DNA of 64,000 nt from positions 2,542,001-2,606,000 of the forward strand of contig NZ_CP072203.1 of the NCBI RefSeq assembly GCF_017654315.1, given 5' to 3'. This DNA is from Gordonia polyisoprenivorans (GTDB taxonomy: Bacteria > Actinomycetota > Actinomycetes > Mycobacteriales > Mycobacteriaceae). Of the stretch, positions 37,604 to 47,997 are shown piece after piece; the stretch's first letter is position 1; the number at the start of each line of letters is the position of its first letter. The position numbers and the translations under genes were made by a program. The notes beneath the pieces were generated by a model. It did no database searches, was not told where the DNA came from, and saw only the letters and a list, made by a program, of their open reading frames with translations.

Positions 37604-38910
37604 TGTTCCTCCTGTGCATGGTCGTCGGTGTCGTCGTGGTGGTGAGGGGCGTCGTGGTCGTGAGGGGAGTGCGCGGCGGGCTCGATCGAGGTGACGTCGG
37701 CGTGAATCGACCCGTCGCCCAACCGGATTCGTAGCCGCGCCGACGTCGGCAGACCGTCCACGGAGTCGAGCACGTGCGGCGGGTCGGTGTCGACGCGCTG
37801 CACGACGGCGTACCCGCGGGCCAGCGTCTGAGCCGGTCCCAACGTCGCGAGCCGGGCCGCGAGATGTTCGGTACGGCGGTCCTCGGTGTCGAGGCGGCCG
37901 ACGAGGGTGCGACGCAGGTCCGCTCGAAGCCGGTCGACGCGTTCGTTGTGTCGGTCGAGCACCGTGAACGGATCGGCGAGCACCGGGCGGGCACGAAGGC
38001 CGGCGATCACCCGGTCCTCGCGATGCACCCAGTTGCGTAGGGCATGCGCGCTGCGACGGCGCAGGGCGGCGATCCCGGCGAGTTCGGCCTCCACGTCGGG
38101 GACCACGCGTTTGGCCGCATCGGTGGGGGTGGCGGCGCGGATGTCGGCGACGAAGTCCAGGAGCGGATTGTCGGGTTCGTGGCCGATCGCGCTGATCACC
38201 GGTGTCGAGCACGCGGCGACCGCCCGCAACAGCGCCTCGTCGGAGAACGGCAACAGGTCCTCGACGCTGCCACCGCCGCGGGCGATGATGATGACGTCGA
38301 TGTCGGCGTGCGCGTCGAGCTCGCGAAGGTGGCCGATGATCCGCGGCACCGCCGTCGGGCCCTGCACCGGTGCATCACGGACATCGAATCGCACCGCGGA
38401 CCACCGCGCCGAGGCCACCGACACCACGTCGCGTTGCGCGGCACTGGCGCGGCCGGAGATGAGGCCGATGGTGCGCGGCAGGAACGGGATCGGACGTTTG
38501 AGACGTGCGTCGAAGAGTCCCTCGGCGGCCAGCAACTGCCGCAGCCGCTCGATGCGCAACAGCAGCTGACCCACGCCGATGGGTCGAATATCGCTGACGC
38601 GCAACGAGATCGTGCCGCGGCCGGTGTAGTAGCTGGGGCGACCGAGCATCACGACGTGGGCCCCGTCGGTGATCGGCACCTCGGAGCGGGCGAGCAGGTC
38701 GGGGCTGCACGTGACCGAAATGGAGATGTCGGCGGCGGGATCGCGCAGCTTCAGAAACGATGTGCGCGTTCCGGGGCGGCGGCTGATCTGGGTGACCTGG
38801 CCCTCCACCCAGATCTGGCCGAGCCGGTGAATCCAGTCGGCGATCTTGGTGTTGACGGTGCGCACCGGCCACGGGTTGTCGGCCGAATTCGCCGAACCGC
38901 CACCGCTCAC
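37600..38910 (-). CDS. xseA: Exodeoxyribonuclease VII large subunit
   Basis: Catalytic subunit of ExoVII, which degrades single-stranded DNA from both ends; 436 residues. The N-terminal OB fold ([11 protein letters not shown]) is followed by the catalytic domain with [15 protein letters not shown] and S-A-I-G-H-E-P-D, then coiled-coil sequence. GTG start overlaps the upstream stop by four bases, so it is translated with the genes on both sides. Confidence 0.95.
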   Translation of the reverse strand: MSGGGSANSADNPWPVRTVNTKIADWIHRLGQIWVEGQVTQISRRPGTRTSFLKLRDPAADISISVTCSPDLLARSEVPITDGAHVVMLGRPSYYTGRGTISLRVSDIRPIGVGQLLLRIERLRQLLAAEGLFDARLKRPIPFLPRTIGLISGRASAAQRDVVSVASARWSAVRFDVRDAPVQGPTAVPRIIGHLRELDAHADIDVIIIARGGGSVEDLLPFSDEALLRAVAACSTPVISAIGHEPDNPLLDFVADIRAATPTDAAKRVVPDVEAELAGIAALRRRSAHALRNWVHREDRVIAGLRARPVLADPFTVLDRHNERVDRLRADLRRTLVGRLDTEDRRTEHLAARLATLGPAQTLARGYAVVQRVDTDPPHVLDSVDGLPTSARLRIRLGDGSIHADVTSIEPAAHSPHDHDAPHHHDDTDDHAQEEQ

Positions 38911-39599
38911 TTCGATGGCGAGCGCTTGTTCTCGGCCGCGGTGATCCGATTGTCGATCATGGTGATGAACGGAGCGCGGTTGCGGTTGGCCTTCTCATAG
39001 GCGAGCAACTCGGAGAGTTCGCCGACACCGACCGACCTCAGCTTGGCGCGCAGCTGGGCCAGGGTGAGGTTGTCGTACTCGGTGTACTCGACGACCTCGG
39101 GCACCGGACCGGTGGGCGCCGGGGTGTCACTGCCGGGGCCGGTGGTCGAGGAGGTGATGACTTCTTCGGGGGCCGACGAGTACAGCGCGAATCGCCCGGC
39201 GTCGGCGCGCGGGGCCGGCGACTCGGCGGGGGATGTCTCGGAGGGCGCGGGCTCGGTGTGGTCGTCCGAGGCGGCGTCGTGCTCGTCATCCGGGGTGTCG
39301 GCGAGGGTTGCCCGCCCGGACTCGATCGGCACGACGGTATCGGCGACCTCGGTGTCGTCCTCGTCGAAGCGCGCCCACGCGGGCTCCTCGCTGGGGCGGT
39401 CGAAGATCATCTCCAGAGCGGTGTCGCCCTTGATGGCCAACTCGGCGATGCCCTGCTGGGCGCGCATCGCCAACTGCAGCGTCTCGCTGACCGCGGTCAC
39501 CGGAAGGGTGAACAGCAGAGTCGGCAACTTACGCGTCTCTTCGACGGCCGTGACGACGAGACCTGCGGCGATACGGGCCGGATAAGGAGCACGAACCAT
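38907..39599 (-). CDS. Lipid-droplet-associated-type protein (Rv1109c-like)
   Basis: A 230-residue protein conserved in mycolate bacteria. The N-terminal 70 residues form amphipathic or hydrophobic helices ([19 protein letters not shown]), the middle is acidic and Pro/Ala-rich, and the last 55 residues contain a SAP-like helix pair ([21 protein letters not shown]). Homologues are annotated as lipid droplet proteins; function is not proven. First gene of the xseAB operon. Confidence 0.7.
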   Translation of the reverse strand: MVRAPYPARIAAGLVVTAVEETRKLPTLLFTLPVTAVSETLQLAMRAQQGIAELAIKGDTALEMIFDRPSEEPAWARFDEDDTEVADTVVPIESGRATLADTPDDEHDAASDDHTEPAPSETSPAESPAPRADAGRFALYSSAPEEVITSSTTGPGSDTPAPTGPVPEVVEYTEYDNLTLAQLRAKLRSVGVGELSELLAYEKANRNRAPFITMIDNRITAAENKRSPSK

Positions 39600-39651
39600 G
39601 GGTTCACTCTGCCATCTCGCGGCGAGTGGTCCAACACGTACCCTTGGGGAC

Positions 39652-40605
39652 ATGACTGAATCCAAGCGCATCCTGCTCGCCGAACCGCGAGGATATTGCG
39701 CCGGCGTGGATCGCGCCGTGGAGACCGTCGAGCGTGCACTCGACAAGCACGGTGCGCCCGTCTACGTCCGCAAGGAGATCGTGCACAACCGGCACGTCGT
39801 CGACACCCTCGCCGAGCGTGGCGCGATCTTCGTCGGCGAGACCGACGAGGTACCCGAAGGCGCCATCGTCGTGTTCTCCGCGCACGGCGTCTCCCCGGAG
39901 GTGCACCGCACCGCCGCGCAACGCAACCTCAAGACCATCGACGCGACGTGTCCGCTGGTGACCAAGGTGCATCAGGAGGCCAAGCGCTTCGCCCGCGATG
40001 ACTACGACATCCTGCTCATCGGCCACGAGGGCCACGAGGAGGTCGAGGGCACCGCGGGGGAGGCGCCGGAGCACATCCAGCTCGTGGATGGTCCCGACGC
40101 CGTCGACACCGTGAGTGTGCGTGACGAATCGAAGGTCATCTGGCTCTCCCAGACCACGCTGTCGGTGGACGAGACGATGGAGACTGTGCGCCGCCTCCGT
40201 GAGCGATTCCCCGAGCTCAACGACCCGCCCAGCGACGACATCTGTTATGCGACCCAGAACCGTCAGGTCGCCGTGAAGGCGATGGCCCCGAAGTGCGACC
40301 TGGTGATCGTCGTCGGCTCGAAGAACTCGTCGAACTCCGTGCGGCTGGTCGAGGTGGCACTGCAGAACGGCGCGTCGGCCTCCTACCTGGTCGACTATGC
40401 GCGGGAGATCGATCCGGCGTGGCTCGACGGCGTCGAGACCGTCGGCATCACCTCAGGTGCGTCGGTGCCGGAGGTCCTGGTCCGTGGGGTCATCGACTTC
40501 CTCTCCGAGTACGGCTTCGATTCCGTCGAGAAGGTCACCACCGCCGAGGAAACGCTGACCTTCGCCCTGCCGCGTGAACTGCGGCCGGCTCGGACGGCCA
40601 AGTAA
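39652..40605 (+). CDS. ispH: 4-hydroxy-3-methylbut-2-enyl diphosphate reductase
   Basis: Last enzyme of the MEP isoprenoid pathway; a [4Fe-4S] protein of 317 residues that makes IPP and DMAPP. Cluster cysteines are in [16 protein letters not shown] and I-C-Y-A-T-Q-N; E-x-x-x-H substrate residues E-I-V-H-N and S-A-H-G-V are present. TACCCT seven bases upstream suggests a leaderless mRNA. Equivalent of Rv1110 (lytB2). Confidence 0.96.
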   Translation: MTESKRILLAEPRGYCAGVDRAVETVERALDKHGAPVYVRKEIVHNRHVVDTLAERGAIFVGETDEVPEGAIVVFSAHGVSPEVHRTAAQRNLKTIDATCPLVTKVHQEAKRFARDDYDILLIGHEGHEEVEGTAGEAPEHIQLVDGPDAVDTVSVRDESKVIWLSQTTLSVDETMETVRRLRERFPELNDPPSDDICYATQNRQVAVKAMAPKCDLVIVVGSKNSSNSVRLVEVALQNGASASYLVDYAREIDPAWLDGVETVGITSGASVPEVLVRGVIDFLSEYGFDSVEKVTTAEETLTFALPRELRPARTAK

Positions 40606-40608
40606 CCC

Positions 40609-40636
40609 GACCATCGGAGACGACGTACCGGTGGTC
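40609..40636. terminator. Terminator between ispH and mycP
   Basis: GACCATCGG and CCGGTGGTC pair over nine bases (one G-U) with a 10-base loop in the 34-base gap between the convergent genes. Confidence 0.55.
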
Positions 40637-40639
40637 CGG

Positions 40640-42076
40640 TCAGTACTCGTCCGGGTCGAGTCGACGGACCCGACGATGAGGCAGTGAGAGCGCCAGAACC
40701 GCCACCACGACGGCCGCGGCGAGCCCCACGCCCACCAGCGCGACGTTGCGCGGGGTGTGATCGGGTGCCGGCGCCACCGCGGGAGCCGCGATCGGTGCGG
40801 GCACCTCGGGATCGGCGAGCGGTCCGTCGGGCAGTTCGGCGGTCAGCGCCGCGACAGTGTCGATGACCCCGTGACCGATTGCCTGGTCGTGGCCGGTGCC
40901 CGGGGCGTGCGCAGTGCGGACGATGCGGTCCATCACCTCACCCGCCGACAACGCCGGATACCGCGCGCGGACCAGCGCCACCGTGCCGGCGACGAACGGG
41001 GTGGAGAAGCTGGTACCCAGCAACGGCTGCGGACCCGAATTGCTCCGCTGCGCGTTGACCAGTGCCGGACTCCGGGGAGTGCTGTCGAGACTGATGATCC
41101 CGGTACCCGGCGCCGCGACGTCTACCCACGGCCCGTGCAGGCTGAACGAACTCGGAGCCCCGGTGCCGGCATCGACCGAACCCACCGCGAGTACGTATGG
41201 CGAGAACCACGCGGGGCTCGCCACCGTCCGCACCGATCCCCATCCGTCGGGATCGCCGGGCACCGGCGCAGGATTCTGTTCGGCGCACGCCGACCCCTGT
41301 GACAGGTTGCCCGCCGCGACCACCACGACCACGTTGCGGTCGAAGGCATAGCGGATCGCGGCACCCAGCGAGCGGTCGGCGGGCCGGCCACCCGCCGGTG
41401 AACACGCCACCTCGGAGATGTTGATGACCGTGGCACCGAGGTCGACGGCGCGCACCACCGCGTTGGCGAGGGTGCTCACCGACCCGTATCCGCCGCCGAC
41501 GGCCGGGTCCGCGTCGTCGCGACGCCGATTCTTGGCGTCGAAGGCGCTGCTGGACTGGCGAATCGAGATGATCGAGGCATCCGGGGCGACCCCGGAGAAG
41601 GCGTCGTCGGACGACGGCGAGCCCGCGATGAGCCCGGCCACCAGCGTCCCGTGCGCATCACAGTCGGCGAGTCCGTCGCCGGTGGAGACGTAATCGCCTC
41701 CACCTCGCAACCGCGGGAGTCGGGGATGCGGCGTGACGCCCGTGTCGATCACGGCGACGCGTTGCCCCGCTCCGCGCGAAAAGCGCCAGGCCTCTTCCAG
41801 ATTCATCATCTGCTGAGCGGGGGAGGGGTGGCTCGCAGCGGTGACGGCGACGGGCCGCGCGCACAGTGTGCGTTGTTCGGTGGGTTCCGGCGGCGCCACC
41901 GGCGCCGACCGGTTCAACGCCCCCGGGTCGACCAGAGGAGGATTGAGCGCGAAGGCGGGCCCACCGCCCGAGACGGCGATGAGCGTGATGACGGCCAGTG
42001 CCACGGCGAGGCGGACAGGAAAGCGGCGACGACCGACACCGCCGGATGCCGGTTGCCCGGCTCCGTGACGGACCAC
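40640..42076 (-). CDS. mycP4: Mycosin (subtilisin-like protease) of the ESX-4-type system
   Basis: A 478-residue membrane-anchored serine protease of type VII secretion. A GTG at 42076 overlaps the eccD stop by one base. A signal sequence (about residues 21-43) leads to the protease; the triad is Asp111 (V-A-V-I-D-T-G-V), His142 (D-C-D-A-H-G-T) and Ser356 (G-T-S-F-S-T-P), with oxyanion Asn257 (A-A-G-N). The C terminus has a Pro/Ala linker, a membrane helix near residues 440-465 and a short basic tail. It caps and stabilises the ESX complex in known systems. Confidence 0.93.
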   Translation of the reverse strand: MVRHGAGQPASGGVGRRRFPVRLAVALAVITLIAVSGGGPAFALNPPLVDPGALNRSAPVAPPEPTEQRTLCARPVAVTAASHPSPAQQMMNLEEAWRFSRGAGQRVAVIDTGVTPHPRLPRLRGGGDYVSTGDGLADCDAHGTLVAGLIAGSPSSDDAFSGVAPDASIISIRQSSSAFDAKNRRRDDADPAVGGGYGSVSTLANAVVRAVDLGATVINISEVACSPAGGRPADRSLGAAIRYAFDRNVVVVVAAGNLSQGSACAEQNPAPVPGDPDGWGSVRTVASPAWFSPYVLAVGSVDAGTGAPSSFSLHGPWVDVAAPGTGIISLDSTPRSPALVNAQRSNSGPQPLLGTSFSTPFVAGTVALVRARYPALSAGEVMDRIVRTAHAPGTGHDQAIGHGVIDTVAALTAELPDGPLADPEVPAPIAAPAVAPAPDHTPRNVALVGVGLAAAVVVAVLALSLPHRRVRRLDPDEY

Positions 42077-43608
42077 TAGATGTCCCGAACCGTTTGGTAC
42101 AGATCGAGAATCCAGACGAGCAGCGGCACGATCACCACGATCAGGGCGTACTCGCCGAGCTCGGCGAGGCGTCGCATCACCGGCGAGAACTCGTGTCCGG
42201 GTGCGATCACACCGAGGACGAGCGCTACGACAAGAGCTGTCGCCGCGACGACGAATCCGACGAACGGCCACCACCCGTCGACCGCCGCCAACGAACCGAC
42301 GAGCGCGGCGAGGGTCAGCACGCCGCCGGAGATCAGGACACACGCCTGCACGAGATCGCTGTGCGAGCGCCCGCGCAGACACATCACAACGGCCAGGATG
42401 ACCGCCAATGCCATCGACTTGGTGTCGACCCCGGTCCACGGAGTGGCGGTGATGACCGCAGTGGGGCCGATCACCGCGGTGGCACCGGCCACGATGCCCG
42501 TAAGGTAGGCGTTCGCCAGATACGAACGACGCTCGAGCGCATCGGCTTTCGGAAGTGCCATCGCTCCGATCGCGCCGATGCCCTCGATGGTCGGGACGGG
42601 TTGGGCGTCGTCCGGATCGAGTGGGACACCGGCCGTCGGCACCGGCGGCAGAGGGAGCTTCGCCAGCACGATCGTCAGCCGCGGCGCCATCGCGACAACC
42701 AGTAACGCCGCGGCCGCGCCGACCGCGGCGACATTGCGCGTCGAGGTGTCGATGAGCAGAACCGCCACCGAGATCGCGCCACCGAGCACCGATGCGGTCA
42801 GCAGCGCGGCATGCATCACCGCGCCGACCGCGCTCAGCCGATAGGACACCACGCAGACGAGTACCACCACCGCGAAACCGAGCGAGAGATGCGCGGAGCC
42901 GAAATCGCCCGGGACGGTGAGCATGCCGGCCACGAACGCCGTCGGTGCGGCCGCGGCGGCCAGGACCGTCGCCGTGGTGTCGTCGCGATACCGATGGGCG
43001 ACGATGGCCGAGGCGGTGACCAACGCCAGCGTCATCGTCGCGGCCGGGATCGCCGGCCACCAGACGTCGGAATGCCACCGCATCCCGGCCAGGGCGACCG
43101 CGCCGACGATTGCCGCCAGGATCGCCGCCGCGAATCCGATCACCCGGGCTCCCGGCGCCGACCAGTTGGCGAAGCGTGATTCGTTCAGGCGCGCAACGGC
43201 ATCGACGACGTCGTCGAACAGAGCCGGTGAGTCGTCGGTACGTACCGAGGTGACCATCAGTAGATCGCCGTCACGTACCCCGGAGTCGGCGAGCGAACGA
43301 TTCACCGGCAGCGGCGGCTGCCCGATGCGCGACAGGGTCCATCGGGACCGCCGATCGAGCACGTTGTCGCCGCTCGGATCCGGCTCGGTGTCGTCGGGGT
43401 CGTGCCGGCGCGGGCTGCGGGACTCGATCTGGGCCACGAGATCGCCGATGAGGGCGGCCACCGGGATCGCAGCCGGAAGTGCGACGTCGAGCTGGGTGTT
43501 GCCGCCGAGTACCGACACCCGTACCAATGCGGGTTCGATCGACGGCGCCGACGCCCGCAGCGCACCGTTCTTGGCGGGTGCCGCTGGTCGGGTATCCACA
43601 GATGACAT
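42076..43608 (-). CDS. eccD4: EccD membrane channel component, ESX-4 type
   Basis: A 510-residue integral membrane protein. Residues about 27-125 form the ubiquitin-like cytosolic domain (V-R-V-S-V-L-G-G-N-T-Q-L-D-V-A-L-P), with a 25-residue acidic insert (D-D-T-E-P-D-P-S-G); about eleven membrane helices follow. EccD dimers build the membrane ring of type VII systems. GGAGG lies eight bases before the ATG. It is divergent from eccC and one base overlaps mycP, the arrangement of M. tuberculosis ESX-4. Confidence 0.92.
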   Translation of the reverse strand: MSSVDTRPAAPAKNGALRASAPSIEPALVRVSVLGGNTQLDVALPAAIPVAALIGDLVAQIESRSPRRHDPDDTEPDPSGDNVLDRRSRWTLSRIGQPPLPVNRSLADSGVRDGDLLMVTSVRTDDSPALFDDVVDAVARLNESRFANWSAPGARVIGFAAAILAAIVGAVALAGMRWHSDVWWPAIPAATMTLALVTASAIVAHRYRDDTTATVLAAAAAPTAFVAGMLTVPGDFGSAHLSLGFAVVVLVCVVSYRLSAVGAVMHAALLTASVLGGAISVAVLLIDTSTRNVAAVGAAAALLVVAMAPRLTIVLAKLPLPPVPTAGVPLDPDDAQPVPTIEGIGAIGAMALPKADALERRSYLANAYLTGIVAGATAVIGPTAVITATPWTGVDTKSMALAVILAVVMCLRGRSHSDLVQACVLISGGVLTLAALVGSLAAVDGWWPFVGFVVAATALVVALVLGVIAPGHEFSPVMRRLAELGEYALIVVIVPLLVWILDLYQTVRDI

Positions 43609-43659
43609 CTCGACGTTCCTCCCCCTTGATTCGCAGTTACCATAACCACACGTTCGGCT

Positions 43660-43671
43660 TTGGGTGAGATG
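43660..43671 (+). promoter_or_regulatory. 12-base element upstream of eccC
   Basis: TTGGGTGAGATG begins exactly 111 bases before the eccC GTG. The same 12 bases begin exactly 111 bases before the GTG of the 52794 gene. It may be a shared control site; no promoter boxes are evident around this copy. Confidence 0.3.
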
Positions 43672-43770
43672 TCCTATTCGTTCCGGTGGATAACACTGCG
43701 CCCAGGACGTCCCGGTGAGTCGACGGGGGACAACGCGCGAGGGGCAAGGTAGAGGGGACGAGGGGGACAG

Positions 43771-46700
43771 GTGAGCACAACCGACGGTTTTGTGCGGCGG
43801 CCGCGGATCACGCCACCGCGCGCGCCCGGTGGTGAACTGAACATCCAGCCGCCCCCCGATGTGCCGCGGGTGGTGCCGGGCGGGATGTTGTTGAAATTGC
43901 TGCCGGTGATCATGGTGGTCGCGGTCATCGGGATGCTGGCGATGATGTTCGCCACCGGCGGGCGCAACATCCTGACCAATCCACTGTTCATGATGTTCCC
44001 GCTGATGATGCTGATGTCGATGTTCGGCATGTTTGCAGCGGGAGGACGTGGGGGCGGCAAGAAGGCCGCCGAACTCAACGAGGAACGCAAGGACTACTTC
44101 CGTTATCTCGCCGGGCTGCGCACGCAGGTCGGTGACACCAGCGGTGCACAGCGTGCGGCGCTGGCCTGGAGCCATCCCGACCCGCGCGGCATTCCCGATC
44201 TGATCGGGACGCGCCGGATGTGGGAGCGGCGACCGGCCGACAACGACTTCGCACATGTGCGGGTCGGCCTGGGTACGCAGCGATTGGCCACCCGTCTGGT
44301 GCCACCGGAGACCGGGCCGCTGGAAGACCTCGAGCCGGTGTCGATGGTCGCGTTGCGGCGATTCGTCCGGACACATTCGGTGGTGCATCGATTACCGACT
44401 GCGATATCGCTGCGGGGCTTTCCCGCCATCAACATCGAGGGAGTTCGCCAGGAGACCCGAGAACTGTTGCGCGCCATGGTCATCGAGTTGTGTGCCTTCC
44501 ACGGACCGGACCATCTGCGGGTGGCCGTGGTGACCGCCGACCCGGCCGGTGAGGCCTGGGACTGGGCGAAATGGCTACCGCACGTCGGGCATCCCTCGCT
44601 GGCCGACGCCGTCGGACCGATGCGGATGATCTTCCCGACGCTGGCAGATCTGGAGACCGCGCTCGCCGCCGAACTGGCCGACCGTGGACGGTTCTCCCGA
44701 TCGGCGCCGCCGACACCCGGTCGGGTGCACCTGGTGGTGATCATCGACGACGGCAGGGTGACCGGGGCCGAACGCCTCGTCAACGACGCCGGCATGGAGG
44801 GCGTCACCGTGCTGGACCTGACCGCGCCGCCCGACGGGCTCGCCGCCAGACGCGGACTGCAGCTGGTGGTCTCCGACGGCACGGTCTCGGCGAGAAGCGC
44901 ATACGGCACCGAGGATTTCGCGACGATGGACGCGCTGGGTATCGCCGAATGCGAGGCTGTCGCCCGACGACTGGCTCGCTATCGGTTGGCGACGGCTGCT
45001 TCGCTGGCCAGCCTCGATTCCGAGGCCACCGCCCTCGATCCGGGATTGCCGGCGCTGCTGGGGATCGACGACGTGTCCCGCTTCGACACCGCGGTGCACT
45101 GGCGAGGGCGGACCGGGCGTGACCGTCTACGGGTTCCGATCGGCTACACGCCATCGGGTGGGACGGTCGAACTCGACATCAAGGAGAGCGCGCACGGCGG
45201 TACCGGTCCGCACGGGTTGTGCATCGGCGCAACGGGTTCGGGAAAGTCGGAGTTCTTGCGCACACTCGTGGTGGCGATGCTGGCCACCCACTCACCCGCC
45301 GAGCTCAATCTGGTCCTCGTCGACTTCAAGGGCGGCGCCACCTTCCTCGGGCTCGAGCGCAGCCCCCATGTGGCGGCGCTGATCACCAACCTCGAGCAGG
45401 AACTGGCGATGGTCGACCGGATGAAGGATGCGCTGTCGGGGGAATTGAATCGTCGTCAAGAGGTATTGCGCGCGGCGGGGAACTTCGCCAACGTCACCGA
45501 ATACGAACAGGCCCGTGCCGCCGGTGCTCCGTTGCAACCCCTGCCGGCATTGTTCATCGTCGTCGACGAGTTCTCCGAACTACTGGCCCAGAAACCGGAT
45601 TTCGCCGAACTGTTCGTCGCGATCGGACGGCTCGGGCGGTCGCTGCACATTCACCTGCTGCTCGCCTCCCAACGACTCGAGGAAGGCAAGCTGCGCGGTC
45701 TCGACAGTCACCTCTCGTATCGGATCGGTCTGAAGACGTTCTCGGCGAACGAATCCCGATCGGTACTCGGAGTGCCCGACGCGTACCACCTGCCCAGCGT
45801 GCCCGGTTCGGGATACCTCAAATGTGATGCGGGCGAGCCGATCCGGTTCAACACCTGCTACGTCTCGGGCCCGTATCACCCGCCCGCCGACGTGCGAGAC
45901 ACCGTGACCGGGGTCGGTGACGCACCGGGGTCACGGGGTGCGATGAAGATGTTCACCGCCCTGCCCGTCCCGTTCGACGCCGCCGACGATGCCTCAGGCC
46001 TGGACACGACGGGGGCGGATCGGATGCCGCCCGCCGCGTCCGTCGGTGCCGGTGGCTCGGTGCTCGACCAGGCGGCCGCACTGCTGTCGGTCATGCCGCC
46101 CACTGCGCCAACCCCTTCTGCGCCAACCTCTTCTGCGTCACCCCCTACCGCGTCCACCACCGCCTCCGACACCCCACCCGAGACGGCAGGCGTGACCGCC
46201 GGAACCGTGAGCGTTCCGTCCCTGCTGCAGACCCTCGTCGGACGGATCGCCGGTGCCGGGCCCAGCGCCCACGAGGTCTGGTTGCCGCCCCTCGACGAGT
46301 CGCCGACCGTGGACGGGTTGATCGGCGACCGCGACTTCTCGACACCGTCGGCCCCCGGCGATCTGCGGGTACCGGTCGGCATCATCGATCGCCCCTTCGA
46401 TCAGCGGCGTGACAAGCACGTCCTCGACCTGTCGGGTGCGGCAGGCAACGTCGCGATCGTCGGCGGCCCGCAGACCGGCAAGTCGACCGCGGTACGCACG
46501 CTGATCGTCGCCGCGGCCGCCACCCACACCCCCGAACAGGTGCAGTTCTACTGTCTGGACTTCGGCGGGGGTTCCCTTGCCGGTATCGCCGGCCTACCGC
46601 ATGTGGGTTCGGTCGCGACCCGCGGCGACATGGACGCGGTGCGACGCACTGTCGCCGAGGTGACCGCGGTCGTGCGGGCGCGAGAATTGCGGTTCGCCCG

Positions 46701-47997
46701 TCTGGGTATCGAGTCGATGTCCGATTACCGTGCGCGGCGCCAGGACTGGATGCGGACCGGCCGCACCCGGCCCGACGATCCGCTCGCCGACGACCCGCAC
46801 GGCGATGTGTTCCTGGTACTCGACGGGGTCGGCGTGTTGCGCGGGGAGATGGAGTTCCTGGAAGAACAGATCGGGATCATCGTCTCCCAGGGGCTGTCGT
46901 ATGGCGTCCACCTGATCGTGACGGCCACCCGGTGGGCCGAGGTCCGCCCGGCGATGCGGGACCTGATCGGCAGCCGACTCGAATTACGCCTCGGTGACGC
47001 CATGGATTCCGAACTCGGACGCAAAGCGGCCTCGCTGGTGCCGCACAATCGACCGGGGCGTGGGCTCAGCCCCGACGGCATGCATCTGCTGGTGGCATTA
47101 CCGCGCCTCGACGGCGACCCCGCTCCGGCAACACTGCCGATGGGCGGACAACTCGCCCTCGACGCGATCTCGCTGGCCTACCCCGATCGGCGCGCACTAC
47201 CGGTGCGCAAGCTCGGCACCGAGATCTCCGCGGCGCGGGTCGCAGAACTCGTCGCCGACGCCGAGATCGTCCTCGGTCCTCACCAGGTGGCCATCGGGGT
47301 GGGGGAGCTCGAACTCGCCCCGGTCATCCTGGATTTCGGTGTGCAGCCCCACTTCATGGCCTTCGCCGACGTCGAACACGGCAAGAGCACGCTGCTGAAG
47401 ACGATCGTCTCCGGTCTGGTCACCGGGTCGACGCCGGATCAGGTGAAGGTCGTGCTGATCGACTACCGCCGCACGATGCTCGGCATCATCACCGGAGATC
47501 ATCTCGCCGGGTACGCCAGTTCGGGAGAGAACGCGACGAAGATGATGCACCAGCTCGCCGCGTACTTCACCAAACGACTGCCGCCCGACGACCTCACCGT
47601 CGATGCGCTCAAGGCCCGCAGCTGGTGGTCGGGACCGGACGTGTACATCGTCGTCGACGACTACGACATGGTCGCCACCTCGTCGGGGAATCCGTTGCTG
47701 CCCTTGATCGATCTGGCATCCCACGCCCGTGACATCGGTATGCACATCGTGTTGGCGCGTCGCTCCGGTGGACTCGGGCGGGCGCTGTTCGACCCGGTGA
47801 TCGGGCGGCTCAAGGATCTCTCGTCGGACATGCTGCTGATGAGCGGTGACCGCGACGAGGGATACATCACCGGGCGAACCCGCATGCAGCGGTTGCTCCC
47901 CGGCCGCGGTGAACTCGTGTCCCGCACCCGGGCCCAGGAGATGATCCAGATCGCCACCTCCGACCCGACCGACCCGACCGGCCCGGACGACTCATGA
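43771..47997 (+). CDS. eccC4: EccC FtsK/SpoIIIE-type ATPase, ESX-4 type
   Basis: The motor of the secretion system, 1408 residues in one chain. Two N-terminal membrane helices (about residues 42-90) are followed by a cytosolic linker and three ATPase domains: Walker A G-A-T-G-S-G-K-S near residue 488, G-G-P-Q-T-G-K-S near 903 and a weaker D-V-E-H-G-K-S near 1203. Walker B is canonical in domain 1 (F-I-V-V-D-E) but lacks the Glu in domains 2 and 3 (L-V-L-D-G; I-V-V-D-D). An Ala/Pro/Thr-rich linker (about residues 740-820) with 15-base repeats makes it about 170 residues longer than the 1236-residue mycobacterial EccC4. Confidence 0.95.
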   Translation: MSTTDGFVRRPRITPPRAPGGELNIQPPPDVPRVVPGGMLLKLLPVIMVVAVIGMLAMMFATGGRNILTNPLFMMFPLMMLMSMFGMFAAGGRGGGKKAAELNEERKDYFRYLAGLRTQVGDTSGAQRAALAWSHPDPRGIPDLIGTRRMWERRPADNDFAHVRVGLGTQRLATRLVPPETGPLEDLEPVSMVALRRFVRTHSVVHRLPTAISLRGFPAINIEGVRQETRELLRAMVIELCAFHGPDHLRVAVVTADPAGEAWDWAKWLPHVGHPSLADAVGPMRMIFPTLADLETALAAELADRGRFSRSAPPTPGRVHLVVIIDDGRVTGAERLVNDAGMEGVTVLDLTAPPDGLAARRGLQLVVSDGTVSARSAYGTEDFATMDALGIAECEAVARRLARYRLATAASLASLDSEATALDPGLPALLGIDDVSRFDTAVHWRGRTGRDRLRVPIGYTPSGGTVELDIKESAHGGTGPHGLCIGATGSGKSEFLRTLVVAMLATHSPAELNLVLVDFKGGATFLGLERSPHVAALITNLEQELAMVDRMKDALSGELNRRQEVLRAAGNFANVTEYEQARAAGAPLQPLPALFIVVDEFSELLAQKPDFAELFVAIGRLGRSLHIHLLLASQRLEEGKLRGLDSHLSYRIGLKTFSANESRSVLGVPDAYHLPSVPGSGYLKCDAGEPIRFNTCYVSGPYHPPADVRDTVTGVGDAPGSRGAMKMFTALPVPFDAADDASGLDTTGADRMPPAASVGAGGSVLDQAAALLSVMPPTAPTPSAPTSSASPPTASTTASDTPPETAGVTAGTVSVPSLLQTLVGRIAGAGPSAHEVWLPPLDESPTVDGLIGDRDFSTPSAPGDLRVPVGIIDRPFDQRRDKHVLDLSGAAGNVAIVGGPQTGKSTAVRTLIVAAAATHTPEQVQFYCLDFGGGSLAGIAGLPHVGSVATRGDMDAVRRTVAEVTAVVRARELRFARLGIESMSDYRARRQDWMRTGRTRPDDPLADDPHGDVFLVLDGVGVLRGEMEFLEEQIGIIVSQGLSYGVHLIVTATRWAEVRPAMRDLIGSRLELRLGDAMDSELGRKAASLVPHNRPGRGLSPDGMHLLVALPRLDGDPAPATLPMGGQLALDAISLAYPDRRALPVRKLGTEISAARVAELVADAEIVLGPHQVAIGVGELELAPVILDFGVQPHFMAFADVEHGKSTLLKTIVSGLVTGSTPDQVKVVLIDYRRTMLGIITGDHLAGYASSGENATKMMHQLAAYFTKRLPPDDLTVDALKARSWWSGPDVYIVVDDYDMVATSSGNPLLPLIDLASHARDIGMHIVLARRSGGLGRALFDPVIGRLKDLSSDMLLMSGDRDEGYITGRTRMQRLLPGRGELVSRTRAQEMIQIATSDPTDPTGPDDS
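46105..46164 (+). repeat. 15-base tandem repeats in the eccC linker
   Basis: Four 15-base units starting GCGCCAACCCCTTCT, with drift in units 3 and 4, encode A-P-T-P-S, A-P-T-S-S, A-S-P-P-T and A-S-T-T-A between ATPase domains 1 and 2. Confidence 0.7.

Noticed and set aside
42077-43078. Upstream extension of the mycosin frame through eccD
   Set aside because: The frame stays open by chance; the real start is the GTG at 42076 followed by a signal peptide.
43609-44388. Upstream extension of the eccD frame through the start of eccC
   Set aside because: The ATG at 43608 has GGAGG upstream and begins the ubiquitin-like domain; sequence before it is antisense of eccC.
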